From: Paenibacillus sp. MMS20-IR301
GTDB lineage: Bacteria; Bacillota; Bacilli; Paenibacillales; Paenibacillaceae
DNA length: 64,000 bases
Direction: 5' to 3'
NCBI RefSeq assembly: GCF_032302195.1
Contig: NZ_CP135275.1
Coordinates: 7,213,001 to 7,277,000, forward strand
Below the pieces are notes generated by a model. That model did no database searches and was not told the DNA's origin. It worked only from the letters and a program-made list of their open reading frames with translations. Shown here in pieces: positions 36,231-46,325 of the stretch; the stretch's first letter is position 1, and each line of letters begins with the position of its first letter. The translations under genes and the position numbers were made by a program.

Positions 36231-37790
36231 ATGCGTAAAAGGAAACAGGGGTTATTCCTGCTTACTGCCATCCTGCTGCTCAGCTTCACATTATCGGCCT
36301 GCGGAGGGGGCAATAATTCCGGAAATGCGGCAAATAGCAGCACCGGCGGCAACACCAGCGGCGAGCAGAACGGCGGTACTAAGTCAGCTGAACCGGAAGT
36401 GACGCTTAAATTCTACTTCGGCGGCGATAAAAAAGCGGCTACAGACGAGGTATGGACGCAAATCAGCGACTACGTCAAGGAGAAGGGGCTGAATGTGAAA
36501 TTTGATATCAATACGATTCCCTTCGGTGATTTCAAGGACAAAATGCTGGTCATGGCGGCTTCCGGCGACAGCTGGGATATGAATTTTGACGGCGACTGGC
36601 TGTCCTACAAGCAAATGGCGGCTAAAGGCTCCTATATGGCGCTGAACGATCTGCTGCCCAAGTATGCTCCGAACCTGTACAAAAAATATGAAGAGCAGGG
36701 CACCCTGTCTGCCGCAACGGTAAACGGGGATATCGTAGGCCTGCCGTGGACCATGAAGATGAATGAACGCAAATTCGCCGGCTGGCGCTCCGATCTTGCC
36801 GAGAAGGCAGGACTTCAGCTGGAGGCCAATTCCGTGAAGACGATTGAAGATGTCGACAAGCTGCTCCGTGCATTCAAAAAAGCCTATCCGAATGATAAGC
36901 TGTCCCGCACTACCCCGCTGTCGATCTATATGATCCGTGATGAATGGGTGGATCTCAATTTCCATGGCCTCGGCTTCTATCTCAGCGATCCGAAGGTAAC
37001 GGTTCAGCCGGTCGAGCAGCAGCCGTTCTATCTTGAATCCGCCAAGCTGTCCAAAGTCTGGTATGACGATAATCTGATCAACCGGGATGCCATGATCGAC
37101 AAGGAAGGTGAAGAGGTACAGTGGAGAAACGGCAAGAAGTTCTTTACGATCACTTCGCATGAATGGGCATATGCCGATCCCGGCTTCGTAGATCCTTCCT
37201 ACAAACAAGAGATGTCCCTGCTCTATCCGGATAAAAAATATGTCAACCGCACCGCGCTGGCCAATGTGCTGGCGATCAACCGGAACTCCGAGCATCCTGA
37301 TCTTGTGCTCCGCTTCCTTGATATGGTTGAGACCGACAAGACACTGTATGATCTGCTGCAGTACGGCATTGAAGGCAAAACCTACAAGCTGGACGGTGAA
37401 ATGGCAATCTATCCGGAGGGAATGGAATCCTCCACCAGCAACTATATGGAATGGGGCGGGCAGTGGGCCTTCTGGAAGCCGCAGTTTATGCGGCCGACGC
37501 AAACCTACGGCGCAGGCTTCTGGGAAAGTGAGGCTGCTTTTGCCAGCGAGCCGAATAATGTGAATTCACCTGTCGACGGGCTGTTCATCGCGGAAGACAA
37601 TGTGAAGAATGAAATTGCCAAACGCGACCAGGCCTCCGATGAATTCAGCCGCCCGATTGAATTCGGTGTCGTTAAAGATGTTGAGAAATCGGTTAGCGAT
37701 TACATCGGCATGCAGCAGAAGAACGGTCTGGATAAGCTGCTCGCTGAAACGCAAAAACAGGTGGATGCCTACCTCGCTAATCAACAATAA
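36231..37790 (+). CDS. Extracellular sugar-binding lipoprotein (second system)
   Basis: 519 residues: a signal peptide with lipobox LSACG, a G/N/S-rich linker, then a family-1-type bilobed binding domain. AGGGGAGAGG precedes the ATG at 36231; the longer frame from 36189 adds only residues before the signal. It probably binds oligosaccharides released by the neighbouring pectate-lyase-like surface protein. It ends before a strong terminator. Confidence 0.88.
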   Translation: MRKRKQGLFLLTAILLLSFTLSACGGGNNSGNAANSSTGGNTSGEQNGGTKSAEPEVTLKFYFGGDKKAATDEVWTQISDYVKEKGLNVKFDINTIPFGDFKDKMLVMAASGDSWDMNFDGDWLSYKQMAAKGSYMALNDLLPKYAPNLYKKYEEQGTLSAATVNGDIVGLPWTMKMNERKFAGWRSDLAEKAGLQLEANSVKTIEDVDKLLRAFKKAYPNDKLSRTTPLSIYMIRDEWVDLNFHGLGFYLSDPKVTVQPVEQQPFYLESAKLSKVWYDDNLINRDAMIDKEGEEVQWRNGKKFFTITSHEWAYADPGFVDPSYKQEMSLLYPDKKYVNRTALANVLAINRNSEHPDLVLRFLDMVETDKTLYDLLQYGIEGKTYKLDGEMAIYPEGMESSTSNYMEWGGQWAFWKPQFMRPTQTYGAGFWESEAAFASEPNNVNSPVDGLFIAEDNVKNEIAKRDQASDEFSRPIEFGVVKDVEKSVSDYIGMQQKNGLDKLLAETQKQVDAYLANQQ

Positions 37791-37804
37791 AGGCAAGACA
37801 ACGA

Positions 37805-37846
37805 AGAGCGCCCATAAGCGAATTACGCCAGGGGCGCTTTTTCTTT
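37805..37846 (+). terminator. Terminator after the second importer operon
   Basis: AGCGCCC pairs with GGGGCGCT, followed by TTTTTCTTT. It separates the importer from the giant SLH gene. Confidence 0.75.
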
Positions 37847-37884
37847 GAACCTTTACTTACTAAATGAATGGAGGCACAGAATTG

Positions 37885-40800
37885 ATGGGACAACGATGGA
37901 CGACAAGGCTCAAGCGTCTGACTTCTTCTCTGCTGGCTGCGGCGCTTGTGACTGCAGGCTTGTATATGCCCGCTGCTTCAGCGGAGACAGGTGCTGAAGC
38001 TGGTATAAGCGTGATGCTGGGGGAAACCCCGGTAACAGACGGCATCAGCCCCCGGGCCGGAGATAACCCCGGCGGACTGCAGACCGGCACCCTGGACGGC
38101 AAAACCTATTGGGAGACGAACAAGGCGGAGGACGGCCCGCAGACCGTATATTTCTATATGGATGCTGATGACCAGTACCTGTATGAGAATAAGGAATACT
38201 CGGTATCCGTTACGATGGAGTACTACGATGAAGGCAACGGCTCGGCAGTGCTGCAATATGACAGTGAATCGGGGGCTTTCAAGGATGCGCCGCTCTTCAC
38301 TTATACGGATACCCGTGCCTGGAAGACCCACACGTTCGAGCTGAATGATGCCTGGTTCGGCAACCGCACGAACGGCGCTGACTTCCGGCTCGGCATCGAA
38401 GGCGGGGGAGCGAGTGCGGGAACCAACAGGGATTTGAAGCTGGCCTCGATCCGCATCACCAAAACCTTGAAACCGCTGCCAACTGATGAGGCTGGTATTA
38501 CGCTTGGCGCAGCACCGGTAGCGCAGGGCATCACCGCCAGAGGAGGCGATTATGAACCGGGCGTGCTGACCGCCACCCTGGCCGGCAGGGGGTACTGGTC
38601 GACCAACCGTACGGCTCCTGAGGGCGGGACACTCTATCTGTACATGAATGTTGCGGATGATTACCTGTACGATAATACAGATCAGGATGTATATGTTACG
38701 GTGGATTATTATGACGAAGGCAGCGGCAGCATGGTGCTGCAATATGACGCCGTCTCTGCACCGTTCAAGGATGCTGCCCTGTTCACCTATACGGACACGC
38801 AGCAGTGGCTTAGCCATACGTTCAAGCTCAGTGATGCGAAATTTGCCGACCGCACGAACGGCGCTGACTTCCGGCTCGGCATCAGCGGGGCAGGTGCGCC
38901 GGATAACAATCCGGATCTTAAGGTGGCAAAGGTCACGGTGAAGAAATCGCCGCGGATTATAGCGCCTTCCCGGACCGCTGTTGTGCAGACGGTCTACGAA
39001 ACGAAGGATATTGTAATTGCCAATATCAGCGTTAAGGATTACGGAGCTAAGGGAGATGGGACCGCCGATGATACGGCTGCGGTCCAGAATGCGCTGAATG
39101 CGGCTTCGGTCCAGGGCGGCGGGGTAGTATTCGCACCTGCAGGAACCTACCGGCTGAACGGGCATCTTGTTATTCCGACTGGAGTGACACTGCGGGGTGA
39201 CCGGCCTGAACCGGCTGCCGGAGATTATACGGTCCGGGGCACCGTTCTGGCCGCTTATGAAGGACGGGGGGAGGAGAACGGGACCAGCCTGATCCGCATG
39301 GAGCCGGTCAGCGGAATTACGCATCTCTCCGTGTGGTACCCGGAGCAGTCGCTGGATCATCCGGCAGCCTATCCCTGGACCCTGGAGCAGCTGTCCGGGG
39401 ACAGTGCCACCATCAGCAGCGTTACGCTCGTTAACAGCTATAACGGGATTAAGATCGGCCCGGTCTGGAACGAGCTGCACTATATCAGGGATGTGTACGG
39501 GGCATCACTGAAGACAGGCATCTTCCTTGATTTCACCACCGATATCGGACGTCTGGAGCGGGTGACACTGGCTCCGGAGATCTGGTCCGGCTCAGGTCTG
39601 CCCGGTGCACCGGAGCAGCCCGCGCTGTTCGGTTATATGACCAGCAACGCTGAAGGTGTGGTCATGGGACGCTCAGACTGGGAATATATTTCTGAGCTGT
39701 CCGTCTCCGGCTACAAGACCGGCCTGCGGGTGACCACCCGGACGAATTCGCTGGAGACGGCCAATGCGCAGCTGTACCGGGTCCGCATTAAGGACTGTAA
39801 CGTGGCGCTTAAGATTGAGGGCGTCAATGACTATGGCCTGCTCATCACGGACAGCAGCTTTGAGGCAGGAATAGGAGCGGCGCCGGTGGCTATTCATGCC
39901 ACCAAGGGCTTCCATTCCATCGTCCAGTTCAATAAGGTGACCGCCGGCGGCAATCCGCTGTATGCGGTGGTGAATGAAGGCAGCGGAGTGCTGTCCTTTG
40001 AGAACAGCAGCTTCGCGGCCTGGAACGGGGAAGCGGGCGGTTATGCCATCAGGGCCGACAGCGGTTCCCTGCTGCTCGGCCAGTCGTCCTTCGCCGGACC
40101 CGGCAGGCATGTATGGCTGGGAGACGGCGTGCGTACAGTGAATGCCGTCAATTCCGGCTATGACGGCAAGCTTGAAATTACAGATGACAGCATGGCTGCG
40201 GAAGTGAAGGTTCATCAGGAGGAAGCTTACGCACTTGAGGTGCTTCCGGAGGGGATTGTTACCGATAAGGCGGTCTATCCGAAGCCGGCGGGCAGTCTGC
40301 TGTTTGATGTGACCGCCGGTCCCTATAATGCCGACAGAAGCGGCCTGCTTGATGTATCTGCGCAAGTGCAGCAGGCGCTGAACGATGCCGGAGCAGCCGG
40401 CGGCGGAACCGTGTATCTCCCGGCCGGCACTTACCGGATCAGCACCAGACTTACGGTTCCGTCTGGTGTTGAATTAAGAGGCTCCTGGGATGTGCCGCAT
40501 CATACCATTGGCGGCGGAACGGTAATCTTCACGGATTACGGCGAGGGCAAGCCTGAGGACGAGGCGCTGATTACACTGGAGGCCTCAGCGGGAATCCGCG
40601 GAATATCCGTCTATTACGACCAACAGAACTGGAGTGAGATCAAACCGTACGCCTGGACCGTCCGGGGCAAGGGGCATGGTGTATATGCCATTGATGTTAC
40701 GCTGGTAAATCCTTATCAGGGCATTGACTTCGGCAGCTACGATACCAGCGGGCATTATATTGATTATGTTGCCGGTTCTCCGCTGAAGGAGGGGGTCTTC

Positions 40801-43800
40801 GTCGGCGGTGGGGCTGCCGGTGGGTTCGTGCGCAATGTGCAGTTCAACCCGCATTATTACGGCAGAAGCACCTATCCGAACCATCCGGATAACGATGCCG
40901 CCTTCAAGCTGGTATGGGACTACCAGAAGGACAATCTGGATGCGTTCCGGATTGCCGATGTCAGCGGAGAGACTGTATTCAATACCTTCGTCTACGGCTC
41001 AGAGTACGGCATTCATTTTGCCGCGCAGGCCGGCCGGGGGCCGCAGGCGGTTGTGATCGGACACGGAACGGACGGCAGCAAAAAAGGGGCGGTTCTGAAC
41101 AGCGCAGCGCCCGGAGGGCTGACACTGATCAATACCGAGCTGGTCTCCCTCAGCGCTTCAGATAAAGTGTATGTAACGGTAGGCCGGGATTTCAACTCCA
41201 AGGCCACGCTGTTCAATTCCTCCATGTGGGGCGATACAACCCGGTCATTTGATATTTCCGGCGGTACCATAAACATCCAGCAGGCCAATGTCACTACAGT
41301 GGGTGAACGGGGACTGGGGGCCCTTGGCGGCGATATCGCCCTGTATAATTCCTATTTCCAGCAGGCGCGGACGACCCATGTCTATGCGGACCCTGCAGTC
41401 GGGCGGCTGATCCTGACAAATAACCTGTACAGCGGGGGGCTGCAGCTGGATAACCGCGCGCCGTCCAAAGTGACGGGCACCGATCTCGTGCCGGTGTCAC
41501 TGCAGCTTGCTGTGGCGCCGTTTGATGAAACGGGAGGACAGCCGAATGCGGTGCTGACCCTCACCAATCTGTCCCTGCCGCAGCCGCTGAAGGGCCGGAT
41601 CGAGCTGCTGGAGCCTGCTGTGTATCAGGGTATCCTGCAGCCGGTACGCTTCGAAGGGCTGACGCTTGGCGGCAGCACCGATGTCCCGCTGCCCTTCCTG
41701 GCCAGCGACTCGCTGAAATTCAGGATTACGCTTGATGGCGGAGAAGCCTACGTAACCTCCGTCAAGCTGGGGCAGTCCTTCGCCGCCTCTGGTGCGGACG
41801 GTGCCGGAGCCGGGGCGGCCCCTCCCGTTACCGTGGCTGATGCCGGGCATTATTTCAGCCTGGGCGGCCAGTGGGAAGGTGCCGGCGATCTCAGCGCTGA
41901 AGCGAAGCTGCGGTGGGATGAGGAGCGTCTGTACGTAACGGTGTCCGTGCGTGACGATGTTCATGCGCAGAGCTGGACGGGCGGGGATATCTGGCAGGGC
42001 GACAGCCTCCAGCTCGGAATTGATCTGTCGCGGAAGGACGGCAGCGCGAGTACCGATGTCAGTGAGCTCGGCTTCGCCCTGAACGGGCAGGGGACTATAA
42101 GCTCCTGGCGCTGGAGAGCGCCGCAAGGGCTGAGCACCGGAGCTCCGGCTGGAGTACAGGCGGAGATCAGCCGTGATGCAGCGGAAGGTGTGACCCTATA
42201 CGAGCTTGCTATTCCGTTTACGCAGCTTCACGCTCCCGGCACTGTGTTCACACCGGGGGACGCTATCGGCTTCACGCTGCTGCTGAACGAGAATGACGGA
42301 GCGGGCCGGGCCGGCTTCATGGAATACAATCAGGGCATCGGCACAAGTAAGGATGCTACTCTGTACGGCGATTTGTATCTGCTGCAGGGAACCTTTGCCG
42401 AAGCTCTTGCAGCGTCGGCGGCAACGGCAGTGGCTGCTGCGGAAGCTGCAGCAACAGTAACAAACGTGGATGCTGCAGCCAATTTCGTTGTCCTGCTGCC
42501 GGAAGGCAGCGTGAAGGCCGGGCTGGAGCAGCGGCTGGCACTGCTGGATTCCGGCACGGCTGTGCCGACTCCGACCCCGACCCCGACCGTTACGCCTGCG
42601 CCCTCATCTGTCCCGACCCCGGCGCCGACTGCAGCACCTGCGCCGGCAGCAACGCCTGCGCCAACTTCGGCGTCCGGAGCTGCAGTTCTGCCGGCTGCAC
42701 CTGCAATTGCTGTCAACGGGGATGGAACGGCAGTGATTACAGCGGAGGCAGTGGCTGCTTCCGGGTCACAGACTGCCAGAGTCCCGCTCTCCGCTGAGCT
42801 GCTGGAGAAGGCATTCGGACTGGCTGCAGAGATTGGCGGAGTCCGGAAAGTAAGCGTTCAGTTTACCGGATCGCCGGGATTGCAAGGCTACGGCATGGAG
42901 CTGCCTTCGGTTCTTCTTGGCCGCTCCGGACCGGACAGGGTTATTGAACTCATAACCCCTGCGGGCACACTTATACTGCCCGGCAATATGCTGGACGCAG
43001 CAATGCAGGCTGAGGCCGGTCCCGTTCTGACGGTGTGGCTCCGGGAAGCAGACCGGCAGGGCTGGGATGTTAAGCTGCTGGGGCAAAATGCCGGACGCCC
43101 GGCGATAGAGATAAGCCTCACAGCCGGTGACCGGAAGCTGGACTGGCACAATAGCGGTGCGCCGGTGACCGTATCGCTTCCTTACACACCTGCAGCCGGC
43201 GAAGAACCTGAACTGCTGGCTGTCCGCTATATTAAGGATGGCGGACAGGGGACTGCTGTGGCGAGCGGCCATTACAATGTTCAGGCCGGCCGGATCAGCT
43301 TCCGTACCGCTCACTTCGGCGAATATGCAGTAGTCTCTGCTGCCCCGGCTTTCGGTGACCTGCACCTGGCTCCTTGGGCGAAGCAAGCCATCGGGGCTCT
43401 GGCGGCCAAAGGCATTATACGCGGCCAGTCGGAGACCGTATTTAATCCGAAGGCACTGGTCACAAGGGCGGATCTGGTCATGCTGTTGTCAGCGGCTCTG
43501 GAACCGGAGCCTGCACCGGCCTCCGGCCAGGCGAAGGCTTATGCGGATGTACAGCCGGATGCTTATTACGCGCAGGCTGTCGGCAGCTTCCGGGCACTGG
43601 GAATCGCTGAAGGGCCGGGCGGCAACCGCTTTGAGCCGGAGAAGCCGGTCAGCAGGCAGGATGCCGCCGTGCTGGCTCAGCGCGTGCTGGATTTGAAGTC
43701 CGGTATAACCGCGGTGCGGTATGCACCGGAGCAGCTGTCCGCTTTTGCCGACGGGAAGGAAGTCCCGGAGTATGCCCGTGACAGCATCAGCCGGCTGCTT

Positions 43801-43914
43801 GAAGCCAAGCTGCTCCAAGGAGATCAGGGCAGGCTTCATCCTCAGGCCCGTTTGACCCGTGCAGAGGCTGCGGTTCTGGTCTATAACATTTACAATTATA
43901 TTTACAATCCGTAA
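37885..43914 (+). CDS. Giant SLH-anchored protein with two pectate-lyase-like domains
   Basis: 2009 residues. In order: signal peptide (1-33); two copies of a 150-residue beta-sandwich (about 40-195 and 202-354) sharing TYTDT and RTNGADFRLGI; two Pectate_lyase_3-type beta-helices (about 382-790, from DYGAKGDGTADDT; and 806-1198, with GGGTVYLPAGTYR in the same role); a CBM9-like sandwich (about 1318-1505); a P/T/A linker (about 1560-1605); a domain of unknown type (about 1609-1818); and three SLH modules (about 1822-2009) that bind cell-wall polymer. The ATG at 37885 follows GGAGG and starts the signal peptide. The GDG/DD pattern supports the beta-helix assignment, but the catalytic residues are not certain. 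Confidence 0.82.
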   Translation: MGQRWTTRLKRLTSSLLAAALVTAGLYMPAASAETGAEAGISVMLGETPVTDGISPRAGDNPGGLQTGTLDGKTYWETNKAEDGPQTVYFYMDADDQYLYENKEYSVSVTMEYYDEGNGSAVLQYDSESGAFKDAPLFTYTDTRAWKTHTFELNDAWFGNRTNGADFRLGIEGGGASAGTNRDLKLASIRITKTLKPLPTDEAGITLGAAPVAQGITARGGDYEPGVLTATLAGRGYWSTNRTAPEGGTLYLYMNVADDYLYDNTDQDVYVTVDYYDEGSGSMVLQYDAVSAPFKDAALFTYTDTQQWLSHTFKLSDAKFADRTNGADFRLGISGAGAPDNNPDLKVAKVTVKKSPRIIAPSRTAVVQTVYETKDIVIANISVKDYGAKGDGTADDTAAVQNALNAASVQGGGVVFAPAGTYRLNGHLVIPTGVTLRGDRPEPAAGDYTVRGTVLAAYEGRGEENGTSLIRMEPVSGITHLSVWYPEQSLDHPAAYPWTLEQLSGDSATISSVTLVNSYNGIKIGPVWNELHYIRDVYGASLKTGIFLDFTTDIGRLERVTLAPEIWSGSGLPGAPEQPALFGYMTSNAEGVVMGRSDWEYISELSVSGYKTGLRVTTRTNSLETANAQLYRVRIKDCNVALKIEGVNDYGLLITDSSFEAGIGAAPVAIHATKGFHSIVQFNKVTAGGNPLYAVVNEGSGVLSFENSSFAAWNGEAGGYAIRADSGSLLLGQSSFAGPGRHVWLGDGVRTVNAVNSGYDGKLEITDDSMAAEVKVHQEEAYALEVLPEGIVTDKAVYPKPAGSLLFDVTAGPYNADRSGLLDVSAQVQQALNDAGAAGGGTVYLPAGTYRISTRLTVPSGVELRGSWDVPHHTIGGGTVIFTDYGEGKPEDEALITLEASAGIRGISVYYDQQNWSEIKPYAWTVRGKGHGVYAIDVTLVNPYQGIDFGSYDTSGHYIDYVAGSPLKEGVFVGGGAAGGFVRNVQFNPHYYGRSTYPNHPDNDAAFKLVWDYQKDNLDAFRIADVSGETVFNTFVYGSEYGIHFAAQAGRGPQAVVIGHGTDGSKKGAVLNSAAPGGLTLINTELVSLSASDKVYVTVGRDFNSKATLFNSSMWGDTTRSFDISGGTINIQQANVTTVGERGLGALGGDIALYNSYFQQARTTHVYADPAVGRLILTNNLYSGGLQLDNRAPSKVTGTDLVPVSLQLAVAPFDETGGQPNAVLTLTNLSLPQPLKGRIELLEPAVYQGILQPVRFEGLTLGGSTDVPLPFLASDSLKFRITLDGGEAYVTSVKLGQSFAASGADGAGAGAAPPVTVADAGHYFSLGGQWEGAGDLSAEAKLRWDEERLYVTVSVRDDVHAQSWTGGDIWQGDSLQLGIDLSRKDGSASTDVSELGFALNGQGTISSWRWRAPQGLSTGAPAGVQAEISRDAAEGVTLYELAIPFTQLHAPGTVFTPGDAIGFTLLLNENDGAGRAGFMEYNQGIGTSKDATLYGDLYLLQGTFAEALAASAATAVAAAEAAATVTNVDAAANFVVLLPEGSVKAGLEQRLALLDSGTAVPTPTPTPTVTPAPSSVPTPAPTAAPAPAATPAPTSASGAAVLPAAPAIAVNGDGTAVITAEAVAASGSQTARVPLSAELLEKAFGLAAEIGGVRKVSVQFTGSPGLQGYGMELPSVLLGRSGPDRVIELITPAGTLILPGNMLDAAMQAEAGPVLTVWLREADRQGWDVKLLGQNAGRPAIEISLTAGDRKLDWHNSGAPVTVSLPYTPAAGEEPELLAVRYIKDGGQGTAVASGHYNVQAGRISFRTAHFGEYAVVSAAPAFGDLHLAPWAKQAIGALAAKGIIRGQSETVFNPKALVTRADLVMLLSAALEPEPAPASGQAKAYADVQPDAYYAQAVGSFRALGIAEGPGGNRFEPEKPVSRQDAAVLAQRVLDLKSGITAVRYAPEQLSAFADGKEVPEYARDSISRLLEAKLLQGDQGRLHPQARLTRAEAAVLVYNIYNYIYNP

Positions 43915-43935
43915 GTAACTCAGAGTGCATCTCCG

Positions 43936-43972
43936 GGCCTGTCAGGGAATTCTGGCAGGCCTGTTTACTATT
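43936..43972 (+). terminator. Terminator after the SLH protein gene
   Basis: GGCCTGTCAG pairs with CTGGCAGGCC (one G-T pair) around GGAATT, followed by TGTTTACTATTTTT. Confidence 0.75.
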
Positions 43973-44132
43973 TTTGAAATTAATATTAATGATAAAGTAT
44001 CCACATTATCCCTTTGCGGGAATGTTTCTTTCTGACCTTAAAAAGGGTACATTCTTAGACAACCTCAAATGAAGCACGTGGGAATACATAGAGTGGACAG
44101 AGACCTGATTTTCCAATAATTACAGGCGGATA

Positions 44133-44141
44133 TGTTATAAT
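44133..44141 (+). promoter_or_regulatory. Extended -10 promoter before the DUF3891 gene
   Basis: TG-T-TATAAT is a perfect extended -10 with no strong -35, 50 bases before the GTG start. The rest of 43973-44192 is AT-rich and without other clear signals. Confidence 0.5.
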
Positions 44142-44192
44142 CTACGTAGCTAAAAGCCGGATTCAGGCAGCGGATAACGGGGAGGAATTACT

Positions 44193-45035
44193 GTGATTTG
44201 TCGTGAGCAGGATGGAGCGTTTGTGATGGTGAAGCAGCATGAGCACGGGCTGCTGGCCGGGGAATTTGCGAAGTGGTTCAAGGAGCAGCATACACCGGCG
44301 GAAGGCCGCAGGGCTGAGGTGCTGCGGGCGGTGGGCAATCATGACCGGGGCTGGATTGACCTGGATGAGACACCGTTCTGGAATGATGCGGAAGGAGCGC
44401 CGTACAGCTTCATTGACTTCCCCGTTGTGCCGAAGCTGACATTCTACAGACGGGGCATTGACGAGGTGGAGGCGGATACCCCTTACGGGGCGCTGCTGTG
44501 CAGCGCGCATTTCGAGCGGCTGATTGAGGTGTCGGGCGAGGAGGGCCCGGAGCTGGCGCAATATCTGCAGGATGAGGCGGAGCGCAGAGCCCGTATCCAC
44601 CGGGAGCTGGAGCAAAGCAAGCCGCTTGGTGAAGGTGAGCTGTATTATGATGCCAGGCTGCTGCAGTTCTGCGATGACCTGTCGCTGTTCCTCGCGCTGA
44701 GCGAGCCGGGAAGCGCCGAGTCCGAGAAGCATCCATGGTTTGCAGACGGCTTCTCCGGCAGCGGGGATTTCAGCTTCACCTCCGGCCGTGCAATTGAGGC
44801 CCACTGGCAGGACCAGTCTACGCTGACGCTAAGCCCGTTCCCGTTCACGCAGGAGATCGAAGTCAGCTTCAAGCTGCGCCGGGTCAGCCGGAAGGAGATT
44901 GAACAGAAGGGCCTTGCCCGGGCATACCGGGAGACGCTGGAGGAAGAGTGCCGGATTACTGTGACCCATGGACCGGATGAAGCACCGCAGGCGAAAGCTG
45001 ATGCCGGTGAGCGGAGCGCGGGTCAAGGCGTGTAG
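44193..45035 (+). CDS. DUF3891 family protein
   Basis: 280 residues, soluble, no signal peptide. The N-terminal half has conserved features of the family: HEHGLLAGEFAKWF, VGNHDRGWIDLDE and SAHFERL. The repeated His/Asp residues suggest metal binding, but the reaction is unknown. The GTG start follows GGGGAGGAATTACT. Confidence 0.7.
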   Translation: MICREQDGAFVMVKQHEHGLLAGEFAKWFKEQHTPAEGRRAEVLRAVGNHDRGWIDLDETPFWNDAEGAPYSFIDFPVVPKLTFYRRGIDEVEADTPYGALLCSAHFERLIEVSGEEGPELAQYLQDEAERRARIHRELEQSKPLGEGELYYDARLLQFCDDLSLFLALSEPGSAESEKHPWFADGFSGSGDFSFTSGRAIEAHWQDQSTLTLSPFPFTQEIEVSFKLRRVSRKEIEQKGLARAYRETLEEECRITVTHGPDEAPQAKADAGERSAGQGV

Positions 45036-45207
45036 TGAATAAATTGTAAGATTTATAGACAGGCCGGAATCCGGGGACAGGAGTACAAAGCCTTGGCATG
45101 GTGGATGCGGATCTTTAATGTTGCTGTAATCCTGCTGCAGAGGTTCATTCATCCAGATGAAACCGGCATAGCAGGAAGCGTGATAGGGGCAGCAGCGGCG
45201 AGCTTAC

Positions 45208-45382
45208 GGACAGGAGAGCCTTTATTTCCTGCATTAGCCCTGTTTTTTCATGCTAAAGGACACCAGAGCCTTTATTTACTGACAATCGCCAGGTAAAGTC
45301 GCGCTGTAGCCATAATAAGAGCGCTCATGTCCGTTAGCCCGGATAAATACGCCAAATTTCGAAAATAAGCGCTGTGATGTCC
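45208..45382. repeat. Four related 20-mers in two opposing pairs
   Basis: GGACANSAGAGCCTTTATTT occurs at 45208-45227 and 45258-45277. Related AATAAG(A)GCGCT...ATGTCC segments lie in the opposite direction at 45314-45332 and 45363-45382. The 390-base gap 45036-45425 has no other credible gene. Confidence 0.6.
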
Positions 45383-45425
45383 GTATAGAATTCCAGATTC
45401 ATAATACAGAAAGGAGAATCTCCCA

Positions 45426-46325
45426 ATGAGCAGAAAGCCGTTCGGGGACTCTCCCGGCCCGGGTGTTCCGGTTGAAGCAAGCGGCCGCCGCCCCATGACC
45501 CGCCGCCAGTTCCTGAAGCGGGGAGCAGCAGCTGTGTTCGGCGCAGGCCTGCTTGCCGGCGGCTACGCCTGGAAAGGCGAGCCGAACCGGCTGGAGATTA
45601 CGCGCAGAGAGCTGCCGCTGAAGGAGCTTCCGTCATCATTTGCCGGGACTAAGCTGGTGCATTTCAGCGATGTCCACTTAGGCTTCAATAAGGATACCCG
45701 TGATCTGGCCCGGCTGGTGAAGCACATCCGGGAGGAGCAGCCGGATCTGATCTGCTTCACCGGAGATATCGTGGACAGCTATGCAGAGGATTTGACGGAC
45801 TCGGTATCCATACTGGCTGAGCTTGAAGCTCCGCTCGGCAAATATGCGATCCTTGGTAATCATGATTATAAGAACACGGAGCTGTTGACCAGTCTGCTGG
45901 CGAAATCCGGGTTCACTGTGCTCCGCAACCAGTCGTACCTGATCAAGCAGGGCGGCGCAGTAATTGCTGTAGCCGGGCTTGAGGATCTGCTGCACGGCAA
46001 GCCTGATCCGGTAGCAGCGCTCAAAGGCGTGCCGGACGGCTGCTGTACACTGCTGCTGATGCATGAGCCGGATTACGCCGATACGGCGGAAGGGTATCCG
46101 TTCCATCTGCAGCTCTCCGGCCACAGCCACGGCGGACAGATCCGCCTGCCGTTTATCGGTGCGCCATTCACGCCTTACGGTTCACATAAGTACATAGAAG
46201 GGCTGTACTACACAGAGAATAAGGCGATGCCGGTCTATGTGAACCGGGGGTTCGGGGAAACCTCGCTGCCGCTGCGTTTTCTCTGCCGGCCCGAGCTTAC
46301 CGTCCTGACGCTGCGCCGGGAATAA
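45426..46325 (+). CDS. Tat-exported metallophosphoesterase, YkuE-like
   Basis: 299 residues. The N-terminus has the twin-arginine motif TRRQFLK and a hydrophobic stretch (AAAVFGAGLLAGGYAW). The calcineurin-type phosphoesterase domain shows HFSDVHLG, FTGDIVDS, LGNHDYKN and GHSHGGQI (metal ligands D, H, D, N, H, H). B. subtilis YkuE is a Tat substrate that sits in the cell wall; the same role is likely here. AAAGGAG precedes the ATG. Confidence 0.85.
   Translation: MSRKPFGDSPGPGVPVEASGRRPMTRRQFLKRGAAAVFGAGLLAGGYAWKGEPNRLEITRRELPLKELPSSFAGTKLVHFSDVHLGFNKDTRDLARLVKHIREEQPDLICFTGDIVDSYAEDLTDSVSILAELEAPLGKYAILGNHDYKNTELLTSLLAKSGFTVLRNQSYLIKQGGAVIAVAGLEDLLHGKPDPVAALKGVPDGCCTLLLMHEPDYADTAEGYPFHLQLSGHSHGGQIRLPFIGAPFTPYGSHKYIEGLYYTENKAMPVYVNRGFGETSLPLRFLCRPELTVLTLRRE

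Noticed and set aside
37978..39480. 500-codon minus-strand ORF opposite the SLH protein
   Set aside because: Shadow of a strongly supported gene; no motif.
42566..42700. Proline/threonine repeats in the SLH protein as a nucleotide microsatellite
   Set aside because: Explained as a flexible linker between protein domains.
45093..45296. 67-codon ORF in the gap before the phosphoesterase
   Set aside because: It covers the 20-mer repeats, has no ribosome site and no family resemblance.
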